A DNA stretch of 64,000 nucleotides from contig NZ_BAWM01000098.1 of NCBI RefSeq assembly GCF_000759675.1, positions 186,001 to 250,000 of the forward strand. The letters run 5' to 3'. Under the pieces are notes generated by a model that saw only the letters and a program-made list of their open reading frames with translations, made no database searches and was not told the DNA's origin. Source of the stretch: Neobacillus niacini (GTDB lineage Bacteria > Bacillota > Bacilli > Bacillales > Cytobacillaceae). Below, one piece after another: positions 1 through 9,630 of the stretch. Positions within the stretch are counted from its first letter, which is position 1. Every line of letters begins with the position of its first letter. The position numbers were made by a program, and so were the translations under genes.

Positions 1-27
1 CTCCTTTTTACAATACTAGGGTATGGT

Positions 28-1317
28 TTATTTTGCTTCGACTAATTCATCATGAAAGATAAAAGATTCATCAATATCAAGTGGAATTTCCCTTGTAAAT
101 AATTTTTTATAAACATCTGTTATGTCTGGCATTTTGGTAGCAATATTGAACATTAGCGGAGCTAAATCTTTCTTAATTGGCTCTCTTGTCAAAAACTTCT
201 CTAACGTTAATTGCAGGTTTTGGATCATTTTTACCTCTTCTTTACGTCTATTTTGTACTTGCTTAAGTGTTTCAAGTGATAAATCATTATTCTTATATCC
301 TTTATATATAACATCTGCTGCTATAACTGCTGTTCCCATAGCCAGTGTGCTTCCTACTGCTCCCCAAGGGGTAACACAATGGGCCGCATCACCAATTAGC
401 ATGCAACCTTCTTCCTTAGCCCAATCCTTTATATATCTCATCCTGCATAAAAGTTGAACGAATGACTTGAAGTCTGTAACATTTTCGAAGTGTTGTGTAA
501 GAATTGGCATATCTTCAAGGATTTTTTCTTTGAAGGACTCGATTCCTTCCTTCTTTATTTTTTGATACTCTCCTTTAGTTAGAGAAATTCCACACTGAAT
601 ATAACCGCCTAGTTTCGGTAAGAAAAGGTAATTGTAATTCTTTTGGAAATAGAAATGGTAAATATTATAATCCCAAGATTCAGGCTTTTCAAATGAGAAC
701 CATAATAAATCATTATCATAATAATCGAGCTCTAGTTCAAAACTCCCCAGCTTCTCCATCGTGGAATTTCTTCCATCTACGCCTACTGTTACTTTGGATT
801 TAATATTTAATTTCCCCTCAAATAAATCTTCCTCTGTGAAGTTAATTTGATCTCCTGGCTTCGCTTGGGCATAAACTCCAATAACTTTCCCCTCGTCTCT
901 TAGAAGGTCTCTCACTTTTGTATTAAATAATAATTTGAAGTTTGGATATTTTTTTGCTTTGTCAAGTAATGCCGAAAGAAGGGTAGGTTGTGTCAATCTT
1001 GCACAGTAGCTTTCTTCTTCAATTAGAGTATTAAATGCGAGCTGCATAATTTTCACATTATTATGAAAAACGTTTACCTCAGGTATTTTTACGTGTGAAT
1101 TGGATTCAATATAATCTAGTAAATTTAATTGTTTCATCAATTGAACAAAACGCGGCTGTGTTATTTCCCCTCGATACTCTCTGTGAAAATCTCCATTTTG
1201 CTCAAGAACGATTACTTCCATCCCCTGTTTCGCCAATAGTAGTCCTAATAGCATTCCAGCCGGGCCAGCACCAACGATACACACATCAGACTGAACTTCT
1301 TTAATTAATTCCTCCAT
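28..1317 (-). CDS. FAD-dependent aromatic-ring monooxygenase (PHBH/UbiH-like)
   Basis: 429 aa flavoprotein monooxygenase of the p-hydroxybenzoate hydroxylase/UbiH superfamily. The N-terminal Rossmann motif reads VGAGPAGMLLGLLLA (about residues 16-30) followed by the ribose-binding acidic end VLEQ; the second FAD motif GDAAHCVTPWGAVGS lies near residue 310, as in the family, and the length is normal. Such enzymes use NAD(P)H and O2 to hydroxylate a phenolic or pyridinol ring. The ATG follows AGGTGA. It begins only 28 bp after the molybdenum large subunit stop, so it is probably the last gene of that operon and may act on the hydroxylated product of the molybdoenzyme. The substrate is not evident. 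Confidence 0.85.
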   Translation of the reverse strand: MEELIKEVQSDVCIVGAGPAGMLLGLLLAKQGMEVIVLEQNGDFHREYRGEITQPRFVQLMKQLNLLDYIESNSHVKIPEVNVFHNNVKIMQLAFNTLIEEESYCARLTQPTLLSALLDKAKKYPNFKLLFNTKVRDLLRDEGKVIGVYAQAKPGDQINFTEEDLFEGKLNIKSKVTVGVDGRNSTMEKLGSFELELDYYDNDLLWFSFEKPESWDYNIYHFYFQKNYNYLFLPKLGGYIQCGISLTKGEYQKIKKEGIESFKEKILEDMPILTQHFENVTDFKSFVQLLCRMRYIKDWAKEEGCMLIGDAAHCVTPWGAVGSTLAMGTAVIAADVIYKGYKNNDLSLETLKQVQNRRKEEVKMIQNLQLTLEKFLTREPIKKDLAPLMFNIATKMPDITDVYKKLFTREIPLDIDESFIFHDELVEAK

Positions 1318-1345
1318 TAATAATCACCTATTTTCTTACAAATTT

Positions 1346-3688
1346 TTACTTAATGGCTTCCACTAGCTGAAACTCTTTTGATTGTCGCATAAGCTCCCTA
1401 AGCTGCGCTGGTTTTACAGGAATATTTTCCACCTTAATATTCCATTCACGTAATGCATCTTCTACAGCTGATTGAATTACGGCTGGAACAGGAATGGTAC
1501 CACTTTCGCCTGCACCCTTCATTCCGAGTGGATTGAGTGGCGAAGGTGTTTCAACATGGCCAATCTTCATTTCTGGAACCTCACAAGCAGAAGGTACAAG
1601 ATAATCCATTAAAGTACTTGTTAACAACTGACCTTGGCGATCATAAACAATTTCCTCATACAATGCATTTCCAATCCCATTTGAAATACCCCCTTGGACC
1701 TGCCCCTTAACAATTAGTGGATTTAGGAGCTTTCCATTATCATGTACTGATGTATAATCTAAGATTTGAATTGCACAAGATTTTGGATCAATTTCGACTA
1801 CTGCAATATCCGTCATCCCTGTTACAGAGGCAGCTTCCGGAGCAAAATATTCAGTAACCTCTAATCCCGGTTCAACAGAATATGGGAATGTAGTTCCAGG
1901 GAAGAGTCCTTTTGCTTCATGAGCTAAGTCTCCTAAACTAATTCTTCTAGAAGGTTGTTCCACCGAAAAAACGCAGCCGTCTTTCATCTCTAATACTTCT
2001 AGTGGGATATTAAGTTTTTCAGAGGCAATTTTTAAAGCCTTATCCTTAACAGTTTGAGAAGCTTTGTATACCGCCGTACCTACAATAACACCCATTCTGC
2101 TGGCAAAAGTTCCTGTTCCATAAGTAATGAGACTTGTATCTCCTTCACGAACAGTAATGTTCTCCACAGGTACATCAAATACTTCAGCAGCAACTTGTGC
2201 AAATGTTGTTTCATGACCTTGGCCTTGAGTAGCAGCACTAGTCAGCACTGTTATTTCTCCTGTAGTTTCCACACGAACGGTTGCTCCTTCAAATGAACCA
2301 AAGCCTGTGTTTTCAATTGCTGAGGCAACACCAATTCCAATATAACGCCCTTGCTTCCGGTATTCTTGCTGACACTGGCGCCACTCGGAATAGCCTGAAA
2401 TTTCAACAGCTTCACTCAATACTTTTCCATAATTTCCGCTGTCATAAATCTGAGGTTTTCCATCTCGAGACAGAAGTCCTGTTCTATAAGGAAATTCATC
2501 CTCTCTAATTAGATTCCGACGGCGAATCTCTACTGGATCCATCCCAAGTTTTTCAGCTGCCTGATCAAGTAATCGATTTAAAATTAATGCTGCCTGGGGG
2601 CGTCCTGCTCCTCTAAATGGCGCCAAAGGAACAGTATTGGTATATATGACCTTTGCATCGCAAAAATAATTTGGTACTTTATAAGGTCCGGGAATAAGGG
2701 TAGATGTCATAATAGGTACTATGATCCCCCAAGGAACATATGCTCCATTGTTGGCCAGCATCGTATCCATTACGGCAAGGATCTTTCCTTCATTTGTCAC
2801 ACCAAGAGAAGCTTCATGGTATTGTTCTCGTTCATGAATACAGCTCATCATATGTTCAAGCCGATCCTCGATCCAGCGTACAGGTGCATTTACCTTACGT
2901 GCAGCCCATGTAACAAGAAAATCTTCTACATAAAAAATCGCTTTCGCACCGAAGGCTCCTCCCACATCTGGTGCTATAACCCTTATATTATTTTCAGAAA
3001 CCTTTAGTAGTTTCGCTAATATAGATCGCATTTCATGCTGACTCTGGGTTGCTGCATAGACTTCAAGGGAAGGTTCCGGTCCATTAAAATCCCATTTTGC
3101 AAGCAAGCCTCTTGTTTCAATTGGCAAACAGCTAACACGACCGATTTTGAATCGATGATGAACAACGACAGGAGCTTCTTTCATGGCTGCCTGCGCATCC
3201 CCTACCGACTGTTGAAAATGAGCAGCCACATTTGACTCCAAATGTTGATGAGCTAGTGGAGCATCACTTTGAATGGCGTGATCCAAATGAGCAACCGCTG
3301 GCAGCGGATCGTAAACAACATTAATCAGGTCAATCGCATCTTCTGCGATATAGCGATTTAAGGCAATGACCATCGCAACCGGTTCGCCCACATGGTGGAC
3401 AACAGAATCAAGTGGACGCTGTGTTACCGGCACCAGTTTCGGATGAGGAAAAAGTGCGGGAAGCGAATCAAATTCCTGTCCATCGTCTGGCCCAAAAACT
3501 GCAATAACACCTGACAGCTTACGTGCCTGCTCCAAATCAATATCCTGTATCCGTGCATGAGCGTGCGGGCTTCTAAGAAAAGCGGCGCTTAATGTTCCTG
3601 GAATGTTCAGATCAGCGATATAACGCCCATCGCCTTTAATTAAACGCGGATCAATTTTTCGTTTCATGGCCTTGCCTATATACTTCAT
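1346..3688 (-). CDS. Molybdenum hydroxylase large subunit, copy A (CoxL/XdhA-like)
   Basis: 780 aa molybdopterin-binding subunit of the xanthine oxidase family. Visible hallmarks are the N-terminal a/b hammerhead (DPRLIKGDGRYIADL), DVGGAFGAK near residue 243, a QGQGHE cofactor loop and KGAGESG near the C-terminus with the catalytic Glu at about residue 728. The active-site stretch reads APFRGAGR, without the Cys of true form I CO dehydrogenase, so CO oxidation is unlikely. It overlaps the upstream paralogue by 4 bp (ATGA) and has a GGAGGAG ribosome site. Together with the small and FAD subunits it should hydroxylate an aldehyde or N-heterocycle using water as oxygen source. It may be an alternative subunit to, or partner of, the neighbouring copy. 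Confidence 0.9.
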   Translation of the reverse strand: MKYIGKAMKRKIDPRLIKGDGRYIADLNIPGTLSAAFLRSPHAHARIQDIDLEQARKLSGVIAVFGPDDGQEFDSLPALFPHPKLVPVTQRPLDSVVHHVGEPVAMVIALNRYIAEDAIDLINVVYDPLPAVAHLDHAIQSDAPLAHQHLESNVAAHFQQSVGDAQAAMKEAPVVVHHRFKIGRVSCLPIETRGLLAKWDFNGPEPSLEVYAATQSQHEMRSILAKLLKVSENNIRVIAPDVGGAFGAKAIFYVEDFLVTWAARKVNAPVRWIEDRLEHMMSCIHEREQYHEASLGVTNEGKILAVMDTMLANNGAYVPWGIIVPIMTSTLIPGPYKVPNYFCDAKVIYTNTVPLAPFRGAGRPQAALILNRLLDQAAEKLGMDPVEIRRRNLIREDEFPYRTGLLSRDGKPQIYDSGNYGKVLSEAVEISGYSEWRQCQQEYRKQGRYIGIGVASAIENTGFGSFEGATVRVETTGEITVLTSAATQGQGHETTFAQVAAEVFDVPVENITVREGDTSLITYGTGTFASRMGVIVGTAVYKASQTVKDKALKIASEKLNIPLEVLEMKDGCVFSVEQPSRRISLGDLAHEAKGLFPGTTFPYSVEPGLEVTEYFAPEAASVTGMTDIAVVEIDPKSCAIQILDYTSVHDNGKLLNPLIVKGQVQGGISNGIGNALYEEIVYDRQGQLLTSTLMDYLVPSACEVPEMKIGHVETPSPLNPLGMKGAGESGTIPVPAVIQSAVEDALREWNIKVENIPVKPAQLRELMRQSKEFQLVEAIK

Positions 3689-5994
3689 TTTTGCTCCTCC
3701 TCATTCGTTACAGGACCTTTTATAATAGCGTCTCTTATAACCTCAGGCCGTATTGGTAAGGAAGTAATGTTGATTTGGTATTTATCAAGTGCATTGATAA
3801 TCGCGTTTGCAATTGCAGGTGCAACCGCGACGGTTCCTCCTTCACCTGCCCCTTTTACACCAAGTGGATTTAATGGTGATGGGGAATTTTCTAAAATTTC
3901 AATTTCTATTTCAGGCACTTCCATTGAACTTGGTATCAAGTAGTCCATAAATGAGCCCGTTATCAGCTGTCCACTCTCATCGTAGCGAAGCTCTTCAAAT
4001 AGTGCTCCCCCAAGTCCCTGCGCCATTCCGCCAACTAGCTGCCCATGTACCAATAAAGGATTAATTGCCCGGCCAATATCATAAGCAATATAATACTTTT
4101 CAATTTTTACTTTCCCTGTTTCTGAATCAATTGCTACTTCTGCAGCGTGAATACCATACGGATAGGACATATGATCAATCGAAAAGGTATATTTTTCACG
4201 AAGTTCAACCCCCTGCTTTCTGCATTCTGTGATGATGAGGTCCAGCGGGCAGAGCTTCTGCTGGCTTGAAATTTGGATGATAAATTGATTCTTTATATCG
4301 AGATCCTCGTCTGGAAGGTGCATCAAGTCACCAGCTACCTGCAACAACTTCTTTTTAAGTGCCTCCGAAGCATACCAAGCAGCCGATCCTCCTACCACGG
4401 TACCGCGTGTGGCAAAAGAGCCATTTCCTTTCTCAACTACATCAGTATCTCCATGAATAACAGTCACATTTGAATACGGAATTCCTAATTGATCAGAGCA
4501 AATTTGAGCAAGAGCTGTCTTTACCCCTTGACCAACGTCGGCTAGTCCGGTTTTACAGGATAACTCTCCATTTTCCAGTATCTCGACTTCGCAGAACTCC
4601 CATGGTCCTAACCCTGATTTTTCAACAAACATGGCAAATCCTAATCCGATTATCTTGCCCTCAGCTGCGGCCAGAGCCTTACGCTTAGCAAAATGATTCC
4701 AATCCATTGCACTGCGAGCTATGTCGAGGATTTGAGGATAGTCGCCGCTATCGTATTCGACCACCTGACCGAGTGCCGAAATACCATTTGAATAGGGCAT
4801 TTGCTCTGGTTTAATTAGATTTCTCTCTCTTACCACTGTCGGGTCTAGGTTCAGCTTTTTTGCAACCATATCGATAATGCGTTCACGTACAAAGGTTCCT
4901 TCAAACCTGCCGGGACCACGATACGTTCCGGTTGGTGTTTTATTAGTAGCAACTACATGTGTGATGAATTCCAGTGCATGAAAATCATACGGTCCTGGAA
5001 ACATCCCTTGAGTTAATACTGGAACCGTTACTCCATGAGTACGAATATACGCTCCTGTATCAACAAAAATTTCATCACGAAGGGCATGGATCCTTCCACT
5101 CTCATCAAATCCTACAACTACATGATGTTTTTGTTCACGAGAATGGTTCGTAGCCACCATATGCTCAAGCCGATCCTCGATCCACTTAACCGGGCGGCCA
5201 AGCTGAAGAGCGGCATAAGGGATTAAGTAATCCTCGGGATAGAATTCCCCCCTTGGACCAAAACCGCCGCCAACATCGGTTTCAATGCATCGAATGTCTT
5301 GAGAATCTTTCTTTAATAGCGTAGCAAGTATCTGGTGATTGAAATGAACCACCTTTGTTGGACCATATACTGTAAGCCTTTTATTTTCTTCGACAACAGC
5401 TAGTAGACCCCTTGTTTCCAGTGGAATGCCTGAATGCCGCTGTACATATAAATCTTCTTCTAAAATATAGCGACATTTTTTCAATTCCTCATCAACAGAT
5501 CCCTTTTTTGAATGTATAAGAAAGAGGTCATTGCTTCCAATCTCAGGATGCAGCACAATCGTATCCGATTTAATCGCTGTATGTACATCCGTTATAGGAG
5601 TTAATGGTTCATAAATGACATTAATCAGATCTGCGGCATCCTCTGCTTTGTATCTCGACTTCGCTACAATGAGAACTACGGGTTCACCAACATAACGGAC
5701 TTTATCTTTCGCCAGCGGAAACTGCAATGCTTTTGTTAAAGCCTCATTAGGTGCCAGACGCATCGGAATGGGAGAAAGATCTTCAGGTAAATCCTGTCCT
5801 GTCATTACCATTAGAACATCTGGGAGTTGTTTTGCTTTTTCTGTATCTATTCGAAGAATATTTGCATGAGCATGTGGACTTCGAACAATTACAGCCTCAC
5901 ATTGATCAGTCAGCTTTATGTCTCCCACATATCGTCCCTTACCTGTAATTAACCGCGGGTCTTCTATTCGCTTCACGCTCGTGCCGATGGTCAT
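3685..5994 (-). CDS. Molybdenum hydroxylase large subunit, copy B (CoxL/XdhA-like)
   Basis: 769 aa second molybdopterin subunit, same architecture as the downstream copy but clearly diverged: DPRLITGKGRYVGDI at the N-terminus, DVGGGFGPR near residue 240, VGQGVKTALAQ cofactor loop, and GAGEGG with the catalytic Glu at about residue 718. The active-site loop reads GTYRGPGR, again not the CO dehydrogenase motif. Both copies keep the essential Glu, so neither looks dead. It overlaps the small-subunit gene by 4 bp. Two intact large subunits sharing a single small and a single medium subunit is uncommon; they may form alternative trimers with different substrate ranges or one mixed complex. Confidence 0.9.
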   Translation of the reverse strand: MTIGTSVKRIEDPRLITGKGRYVGDIKLTDQCEAVIVRSPHAHANILRIDTEKAKQLPDVLMVMTGQDLPEDLSPIPMRLAPNEALTKALQFPLAKDKVRYVGEPVVLIVAKSRYKAEDAADLINVIYEPLTPITDVHTAIKSDTIVLHPEIGSNDLFLIHSKKGSVDEELKKCRYILEEDLYVQRHSGIPLETRGLLAVVEENKRLTVYGPTKVVHFNHQILATLLKKDSQDIRCIETDVGGGFGPRGEFYPEDYLIPYAALQLGRPVKWIEDRLEHMVATNHSREQKHHVVVGFDESGRIHALRDEIFVDTGAYIRTHGVTVPVLTQGMFPGPYDFHALEFITHVVATNKTPTGTYRGPGRFEGTFVRERIIDMVAKKLNLDPTVVRERNLIKPEQMPYSNGISALGQVVEYDSGDYPQILDIARSAMDWNHFAKRKALAAAEGKIIGLGFAMFVEKSGLGPWEFCEVEILENGELSCKTGLADVGQGVKTALAQICSDQLGIPYSNVTVIHGDTDVVEKGNGSFATRGTVVGGSAAWYASEALKKKLLQVAGDLMHLPDEDLDIKNQFIIQISSQQKLCPLDLIITECRKQGVELREKYTFSIDHMSYPYGIHAAEVAIDSETGKVKIEKYYIAYDIGRAINPLLVHGQLVGGMAQGLGGALFEELRYDESGQLITGSFMDYLIPSSMEVPEIEIEILENSPSPLNPLGVKGAGEGGTVAVAPAIANAIINALDKYQINITSLPIRPEVIRDAIIKGPVTNEEEQK

Positions 5995-6542
5995 ACATTC
6001 ACTTTCCTTCCTGTCTGTACGACCTGTAAATCACTTGACTCATCATCACACTTTTTATTCTTGGAAATCATTTCTGCGGCTAACTCCACGGCATCGACGA
6101 TATTTTGATAACCTGTACATCGACATAAATTTCCAGAGATACCTTCTCGGATTTCTTCACGGTTAGGATTTGGGTTCTGCTCAAGGAAATGGCAGGCCGA
6201 CATGAGCATTCCCGGTGTACAGAATCCACATTGTAAACCATGTTTTTCCCAGAAGGCCTCTTGTAATGGATGAAGTCCACCGTCTGAATCTGCTAATCCT
6301 TCCACTGTAGAAACCTCAGCCTGATCGGCTTGAACCCCGTAAACTAGACAAGACCGTACAGGACGACCATCCATTATCACCGTACAGGCTCCGCATATTC
6401 CGTGCTCACAGCCGACATGCGTTCCTGTTAATCCAAGCTCATCGCGAAGAACATCTGATAATAGCATTCGTGGCTCAACAAATGCTGTATATTCTTTACC
6501 ATTCACCGTTAAAGCAATGTTTTTTAAATTACTTTGTGGCAT
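5991..6542 (-). CDS. Molybdenum hydroxylase 2Fe-2S small subunit
   Basis: 183 aa electron-transfer subunit with both expected clusters: the plant-ferredoxin type cysteines C45, C50, C53 and C65 (GCEHGICGACT), and the alpha-helical cluster C105, C108, C140 and C142 (QCGFCTPGM and NLCRCTGYQ). The last ~20 residues, rich in charged residues, extend a little past the usual end of the family. Carries electrons from the molybdenum centre to the FAD subunit. The ATG has GGAGGTGGAATT just upstream and is the canonical start; the stop overlaps the large subunit B start. Confidence 0.94.
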   Translation of the reverse strand: MPQSNLKNIALTVNGKEYTAFVEPRMLLSDVLRDELGLTGTHVGCEHGICGACTVIMDGRPVRSCLVYGVQADQAEVSTVEGLADSDGGLHPLQEAFWEKHGLQCGFCTPGMLMSACHFLEQNPNPNREEIREGISGNLCRCTGYQNIVDAVELAAEMISKNKKCDDESSDLQVVQTGRKVNV

Positions 6543-6574
6543 AATTCCACCTCCGTAAAATACTAGAAAACTAA

Positions 6575-7453
6575 CTAACCCTTGCGATTAACAGCCCTCA
6601 TAGCTGCCCTTTCCAACACACGCTTGGCATATGTGATACTTAAATCCCTTCGATATTCACCACTTGCATGAATATCCGGCTCTGGATCAACCAAATCTCC
6701 AATTCTATTACAACATTCTAATATTAAATCAGAATCAGGAAAATTCCCGATTAGTTCCTCTGTTACTTCATCTAATAAGACAGGAACACCATCAACTCCA
6801 CCTAAGCAAAGGGTAGCGGATTTCACCTTGCCTTGCTCATCTAAGGTCACGGATGCTGCAGCCAAAACGATAGCGAAATCTCCTTTTCTCAAGGTAAACT
6901 CATCTATTGCATAACCTGTATTTGCAGGAGGAATCGGAATTTCAATTGATACTAAAATCTCATTCGTTTCGATAGTTGTTGTTAAATAGGTCATAAAAAA
7001 CTCGTCGGTTGTAAGCGTTCTAACCTCTTCTGATGATGCAAGAGTAATAGTAGCCCCAAGTGTACTTAGCATCACAGGAAGTTCTGCAGTTGGATCAGCA
7101 TGTACAACACTGCCCCCTATCGTCCCGCGAGACCGAATTTGAGAATGCCCTATCAATTTCATTCCTTCTGTAAGTAAGGGACAGACCTGTTCGATTTCTT
7201 TTGATTCCTCTACCTGAAAGTGTCTAGTCAGTCCACCGATTTGAATAACTGAATCGGTAATTCTTATATAATTGAGTTCCTCAATTTTACTTATGTCTAT
7301 AACAACTTTAGGACGAGCTAAACGCATATTCATCATTGGGATAAGACTCTGTCCCCCCGACATGATTTTTGCATCATAACCAAATTCATCCAATAAGCAT
7401 AGTGCCTCGTCAAGCTCTGATGGAGAATAATAGTCAAAAACAGCTGGTTTCAC
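6575..7453 (-). CDS. Molybdenum hydroxylase FAD-binding medium subunit
   Basis: 292 aa FAD subunit (CoxM/XdhB type). The two FAD pyrophosphate motifs are present: SGGQSLIPMMNMRL around residues 32-45 and TIGGSVVHADPTAELPV around residue 110. The C-terminal CO dehydrogenase flavoprotein domain ends with RRDLSITYAKRVLERA. Passes electrons to the terminal acceptor. Start is GTG preceded by AGAGGGTATAAC. It sits between the CoxG-like gene (53 bp upstream) and the small subunit gene (32 bp downstream) in one transcription unit. Confidence 0.92.
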   Translation of the reverse strand: MKPAVFDYYSPSELDEALCLLDEFGYDAKIMSGGQSLIPMMNMRLARPKVVIDISKIEELNYIRITDSVIQIGGLTRHFQVEESKEIEQVCPLLTEGMKLIGHSQIRSRGTIGGSVVHADPTAELPVMLSTLGATITLASSEEVRTLTTDEFFMTYLTTTIETNEILVSIEIPIPPANTGYAIDEFTLRKGDFAIVLAAASVTLDEQGKVKSATLCLGGVDGVPVLLDEVTEELIGNFPDSDLILECCNRIGDLVDPEPDIHASGEYRRDLSITYAKRVLERAAMRAVNRKG

Positions 7454-7506
7454 GTTATACCCTCTTTCCTAACTAGAATGTTTTAAAAATGACTTTCCTT
7501 TTCCAA

Positions 7507-7956
7507 TTACATTGCTGTTCTAGCTTTTGTTTCTTTGGCAATTTTCTTAAAGAAGTCCTTTACAATCATCTTTGCTATTCCCGATAAAATACGCTGACCA
7601 ACACCTGCAATTTTCCCGCCTACCTGAGCTTCTCCCTCATACGAGATGGTAGTTTTAGGATGTGAATAATCGAGTTCAACAACGGCATTACCTTCCAAAA
7701 AACCCATATTACTATCAGCCTTCATTGCAAGACAGTATTTGTTCGGTCCTAATTTATCGTAGATTTTTATTTCAGCTTCATATTCACCACGTACCGCTGC
7801 AATGCCAATTACAATATCAGCCTTGTAACTATCAGGCTCTGTTTCTGTCAAAACTTTACACCCAGGAGTTGCTTTTTTTAGAACCTCAGGATCATTTAGT
7901 GCGTTCCAAACCTCTTCTTGACTTGCTTCAACAACAATTTCACCTTGTACCTTCAC
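7507..7956 (-). CDS. CoxG-like SRPBCC protein, first gene of the molybdoenzyme operon
   Basis: 149 aa single-domain SRPBCC (START/Bet v1-like) protein of the CO dehydrogenase subunit G family: starts KVQGEIVVEASQEEVW and carries NDPEVLKKATPGC, both characteristic. CoxG family proteins help anchor the enzyme to the membrane or shuttle quinone/cofactor; the precise job here is inferred from family and context only. GTG start with AAAGGTGG seven bases upstream; an out-of-frame ATG lies just before it. First gene of the operon running to the monooxygenase. Confidence 0.88.
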   Translation of the reverse strand: MKVQGEIVVEASQEEVWNALNDPEVLKKATPGCKVLTETEPDSYKADIVIGIAAVRGEYEAEIKIYDKLGPNKYCLAMKADSNMGFLEGNAVVELDYSHPKTTISYEGEAQVGGKIAGVGQRILSGIAKMIVKDFFKKIAKETKARTAM

Positions 7957-7989
7957 ATTAAAACCACCTTTACGAATATTTTTTTATAC

Positions 7990-8018
7990 TTGCAATTGAC
8001 TCAGAATGAGTTTTGCAA
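7990..8018. promoter_or_regulatory. Dyad-symmetric candidate LysR operator upstream of the molybdoenzyme operon
   Basis: The core ACTCAGAATGAGT (7999-8011) is a 5-bp inverted repeat with a 3-bp centre, flanked symmetrically by TTGCAA and GCAA so that the dyad extends over 29 bp. It lies 34-62 bp before the coxG-like start, in the only long non-coding stretch of the operon, and the divergent LysR gene is nearby. Operator function is an inference. Confidence 0.4.
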
Positions 8019-8327
8019 ATATGCAGTTTAGCTTCTAATTATTTATTAGAATTTTCTATTTCTTAAAAAAATTATAAAATATATTATATATAATTGTGAA
8101 ATACGTAAATTTTATGAAATAATAAATTTTTTATATTTCCATATGGTTTATGTTAATAATCTTGGAACTCTTTTGAAATCAAGAATGGTTTAAAAAGAGA
8201 AGCTGTTCTTGTGAAGTCGTGGAGTGTTGGTCTATACATTGCTAAGTAAACCTCATGGATTTAGAGTGACCCAGTTTATACTGTTAGTTATGCAAAAATA
8301 TTTTTATTATTTTAATAGAAAAAATAA
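8019..8327. other. Non-coding interval between operon promoter region and xdhC terminator
   Basis: About 310 bases with no credible reading frame on either strand. The part from about 8040 to 8150 is extremely AT-rich and presumably holds upstream promoter/curvature elements for the minus-strand operon. The remainder shows no repeat, RNA fold or gene remnant that I can recognise. Confidence 0.5.
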
Positions 8328-8361
8328 GCGAAGGCTCTTGAAATATACGCTTAGTCTTCGC
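8328..8361 (-). terminator. Rho-independent terminator after the xdhC-like gene
   Basis: GCGAAGGCT (8328-8336) pairs with AGTCTTCGC (8353-8361) around a 16-base loop; read on the minus strand the hairpin is followed by a T-rich run. It is placed directly downstream of the XdhC-like gene. Confidence 0.7.
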
Positions 8362-8396
8362 CATTAGGTTCTCTATTTTTTACATCAAAAAGCAAA

Positions 8397-9482
8397 CTAA
8401 ATCGAGCAGCTAACACTTTGATCTATAATCTGAGAATTAGATTGATTTCTAATTTTTATTAATTCTGCAAGCACACTTATACTAATCTCCTCAGGTCCTT
8501 CAGCACCAATGCTTAAACCAATAGGTGATTGAATAAATGATAATAAATTTTTATCACTTACTAACCTCTCTGTCCTCCTTTTCGGCCCTAATACTCCAAG
8601 ATAATTGGGAGGAGCATGTAAAAGATATTCCAAGATTTTTTGGTCCCTATTAAAATTATGGGTCATGACGAGTACAAAACTATCATATGGAATCTGTATT
8701 TTATTAAAAAACGATTCAGGATGCTCTATGAACCGAAAATCAGCGTTCGGGAAATATTTCTCGCTGCATCGACTTGTTCTTGGGTCTATTATTGTGACAG
8801 AAAAGTCTAATTGCGAGGCAAGTTCAACTATAGGCTCCGCATCAGGACCAGCCCCAAAAACAAATAATAGCTCTTTTGGCTGGTATAGTTCGAATAAGTA
8901 ATCACTATTTAATTCATCAATATGAAAGAAATTTACTTTAGAGCCACTATGAAGAAAGGTATTGATGTGCGGGAGTAGTCCTTGTTCAATATTTTTGTCT
9001 TCAGACTCTCCTAAAATATCTCCGTTGTTGGAAAAAAGGATTAAAGTCCCTTGTTTAGCTCCCCCATTCAAACATTTTGCTGAAACCATGTTTAAACCTT
9101 TATTTAGCTGTTGGTCTATATAAGGCCATAAAGGAGTATTTTGTTGAAATTTACTCAATTCCCAACCTATCGGTTCAATATATATTTCTATGTCGCCATC
9201 ACATCCGGCACTTTGTCCCCAAGAAAGATCATCTTCGGATCGAAGATCATAATTAACTGTTTTTGCTTGAAGTGAATTGATTACTTCCTGTGCCTGATAG
9301 ATTAAATCCTCTTCCAAACAGCCAGCACTTATGGTGCCAAAATAACTGCCATCTGCTCCGATAAGCATTTTTGCTCCTTCTCGTCTATAAGCAGAGCCAT
9401 CAACACGGATTATAGTCGCCATGGCAAAGATTTTGTCTTTATCCTCTTTCAATCTCTTTAATAACCTGCAAATATCATTCAT
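8397..9482 (-). CDS. XdhC/CoxI family molybdenum cofactor maturation protein
   Basis: 361 aa protein with the N-terminal XdhC-CoxI domain (GSAYRREGAKMLI, TISAGCLEEDL around residues 29-60) and the C-terminal NAD(P)-like Rossmann domain (FVFGAGPDAEPIVELA near residue 205, then IDPRTSRC). Family members bind the molybdenum cofactor, assist its sulfuration and insert it into xanthine dehydrogenase-type enzymes, which fits the operon next door. It is separately transcribed: its own terminator lies downstream and a 148 bp divergent promoter region separates it from the LysR gene. ATG start preceded by AAGGGTGAGA. Confidence 0.9.
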   Translation of the reverse strand: MNDICRLLKRLKEDKDKIFAMATIIRVDGSAYRREGAKMLIGADGSYFGTISAGCLEEDLIYQAQEVINSLQAKTVNYDLRSEDDLSWGQSAGCDGDIEIYIEPIGWELSKFQQNTPLWPYIDQQLNKGLNMVSAKCLNGGAKQGTLILFSNNGDILGESEDKNIEQGLLPHINTFLHSGSKVNFFHIDELNSDYLFELYQPKELLFVFGAGPDAEPIVELASQLDFSVTIIDPRTSRCSEKYFPNADFRFIEHPESFFNKIQIPYDSFVLVMTHNFNRDQKILEYLLHAPPNYLGVLGPKRRTERLVSDKNLLSFIQSPIGLSIGAEGPEEISISVLAELIKIRNQSNSQIIDQSVSCSI

Positions 9483-9630
9483 TTTGTCTCACCCTTTTAT
9501 TTTATTGAAGACGTTTACATTTTAATCATTTACTTATTGTGATTTTATGTTTACATATGATAAATAGATGATATAATAAATTTTGTAAATTATCAATATT
9601 CTTAATATTCTTTTTAAAATTGGAAAGGGG

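Noticed and set aside
1346..7453. Aerobic CO dehydrogenase (CoxMSL) for the molybdoenzyme operon
   Set aside because: Neither large subunit has the AYRCSFR-type active site with Cys; the loops read APFRGAGR and GTYRGPGR. The CoxG and CoxI-like genes are also found with other hydroxylases.
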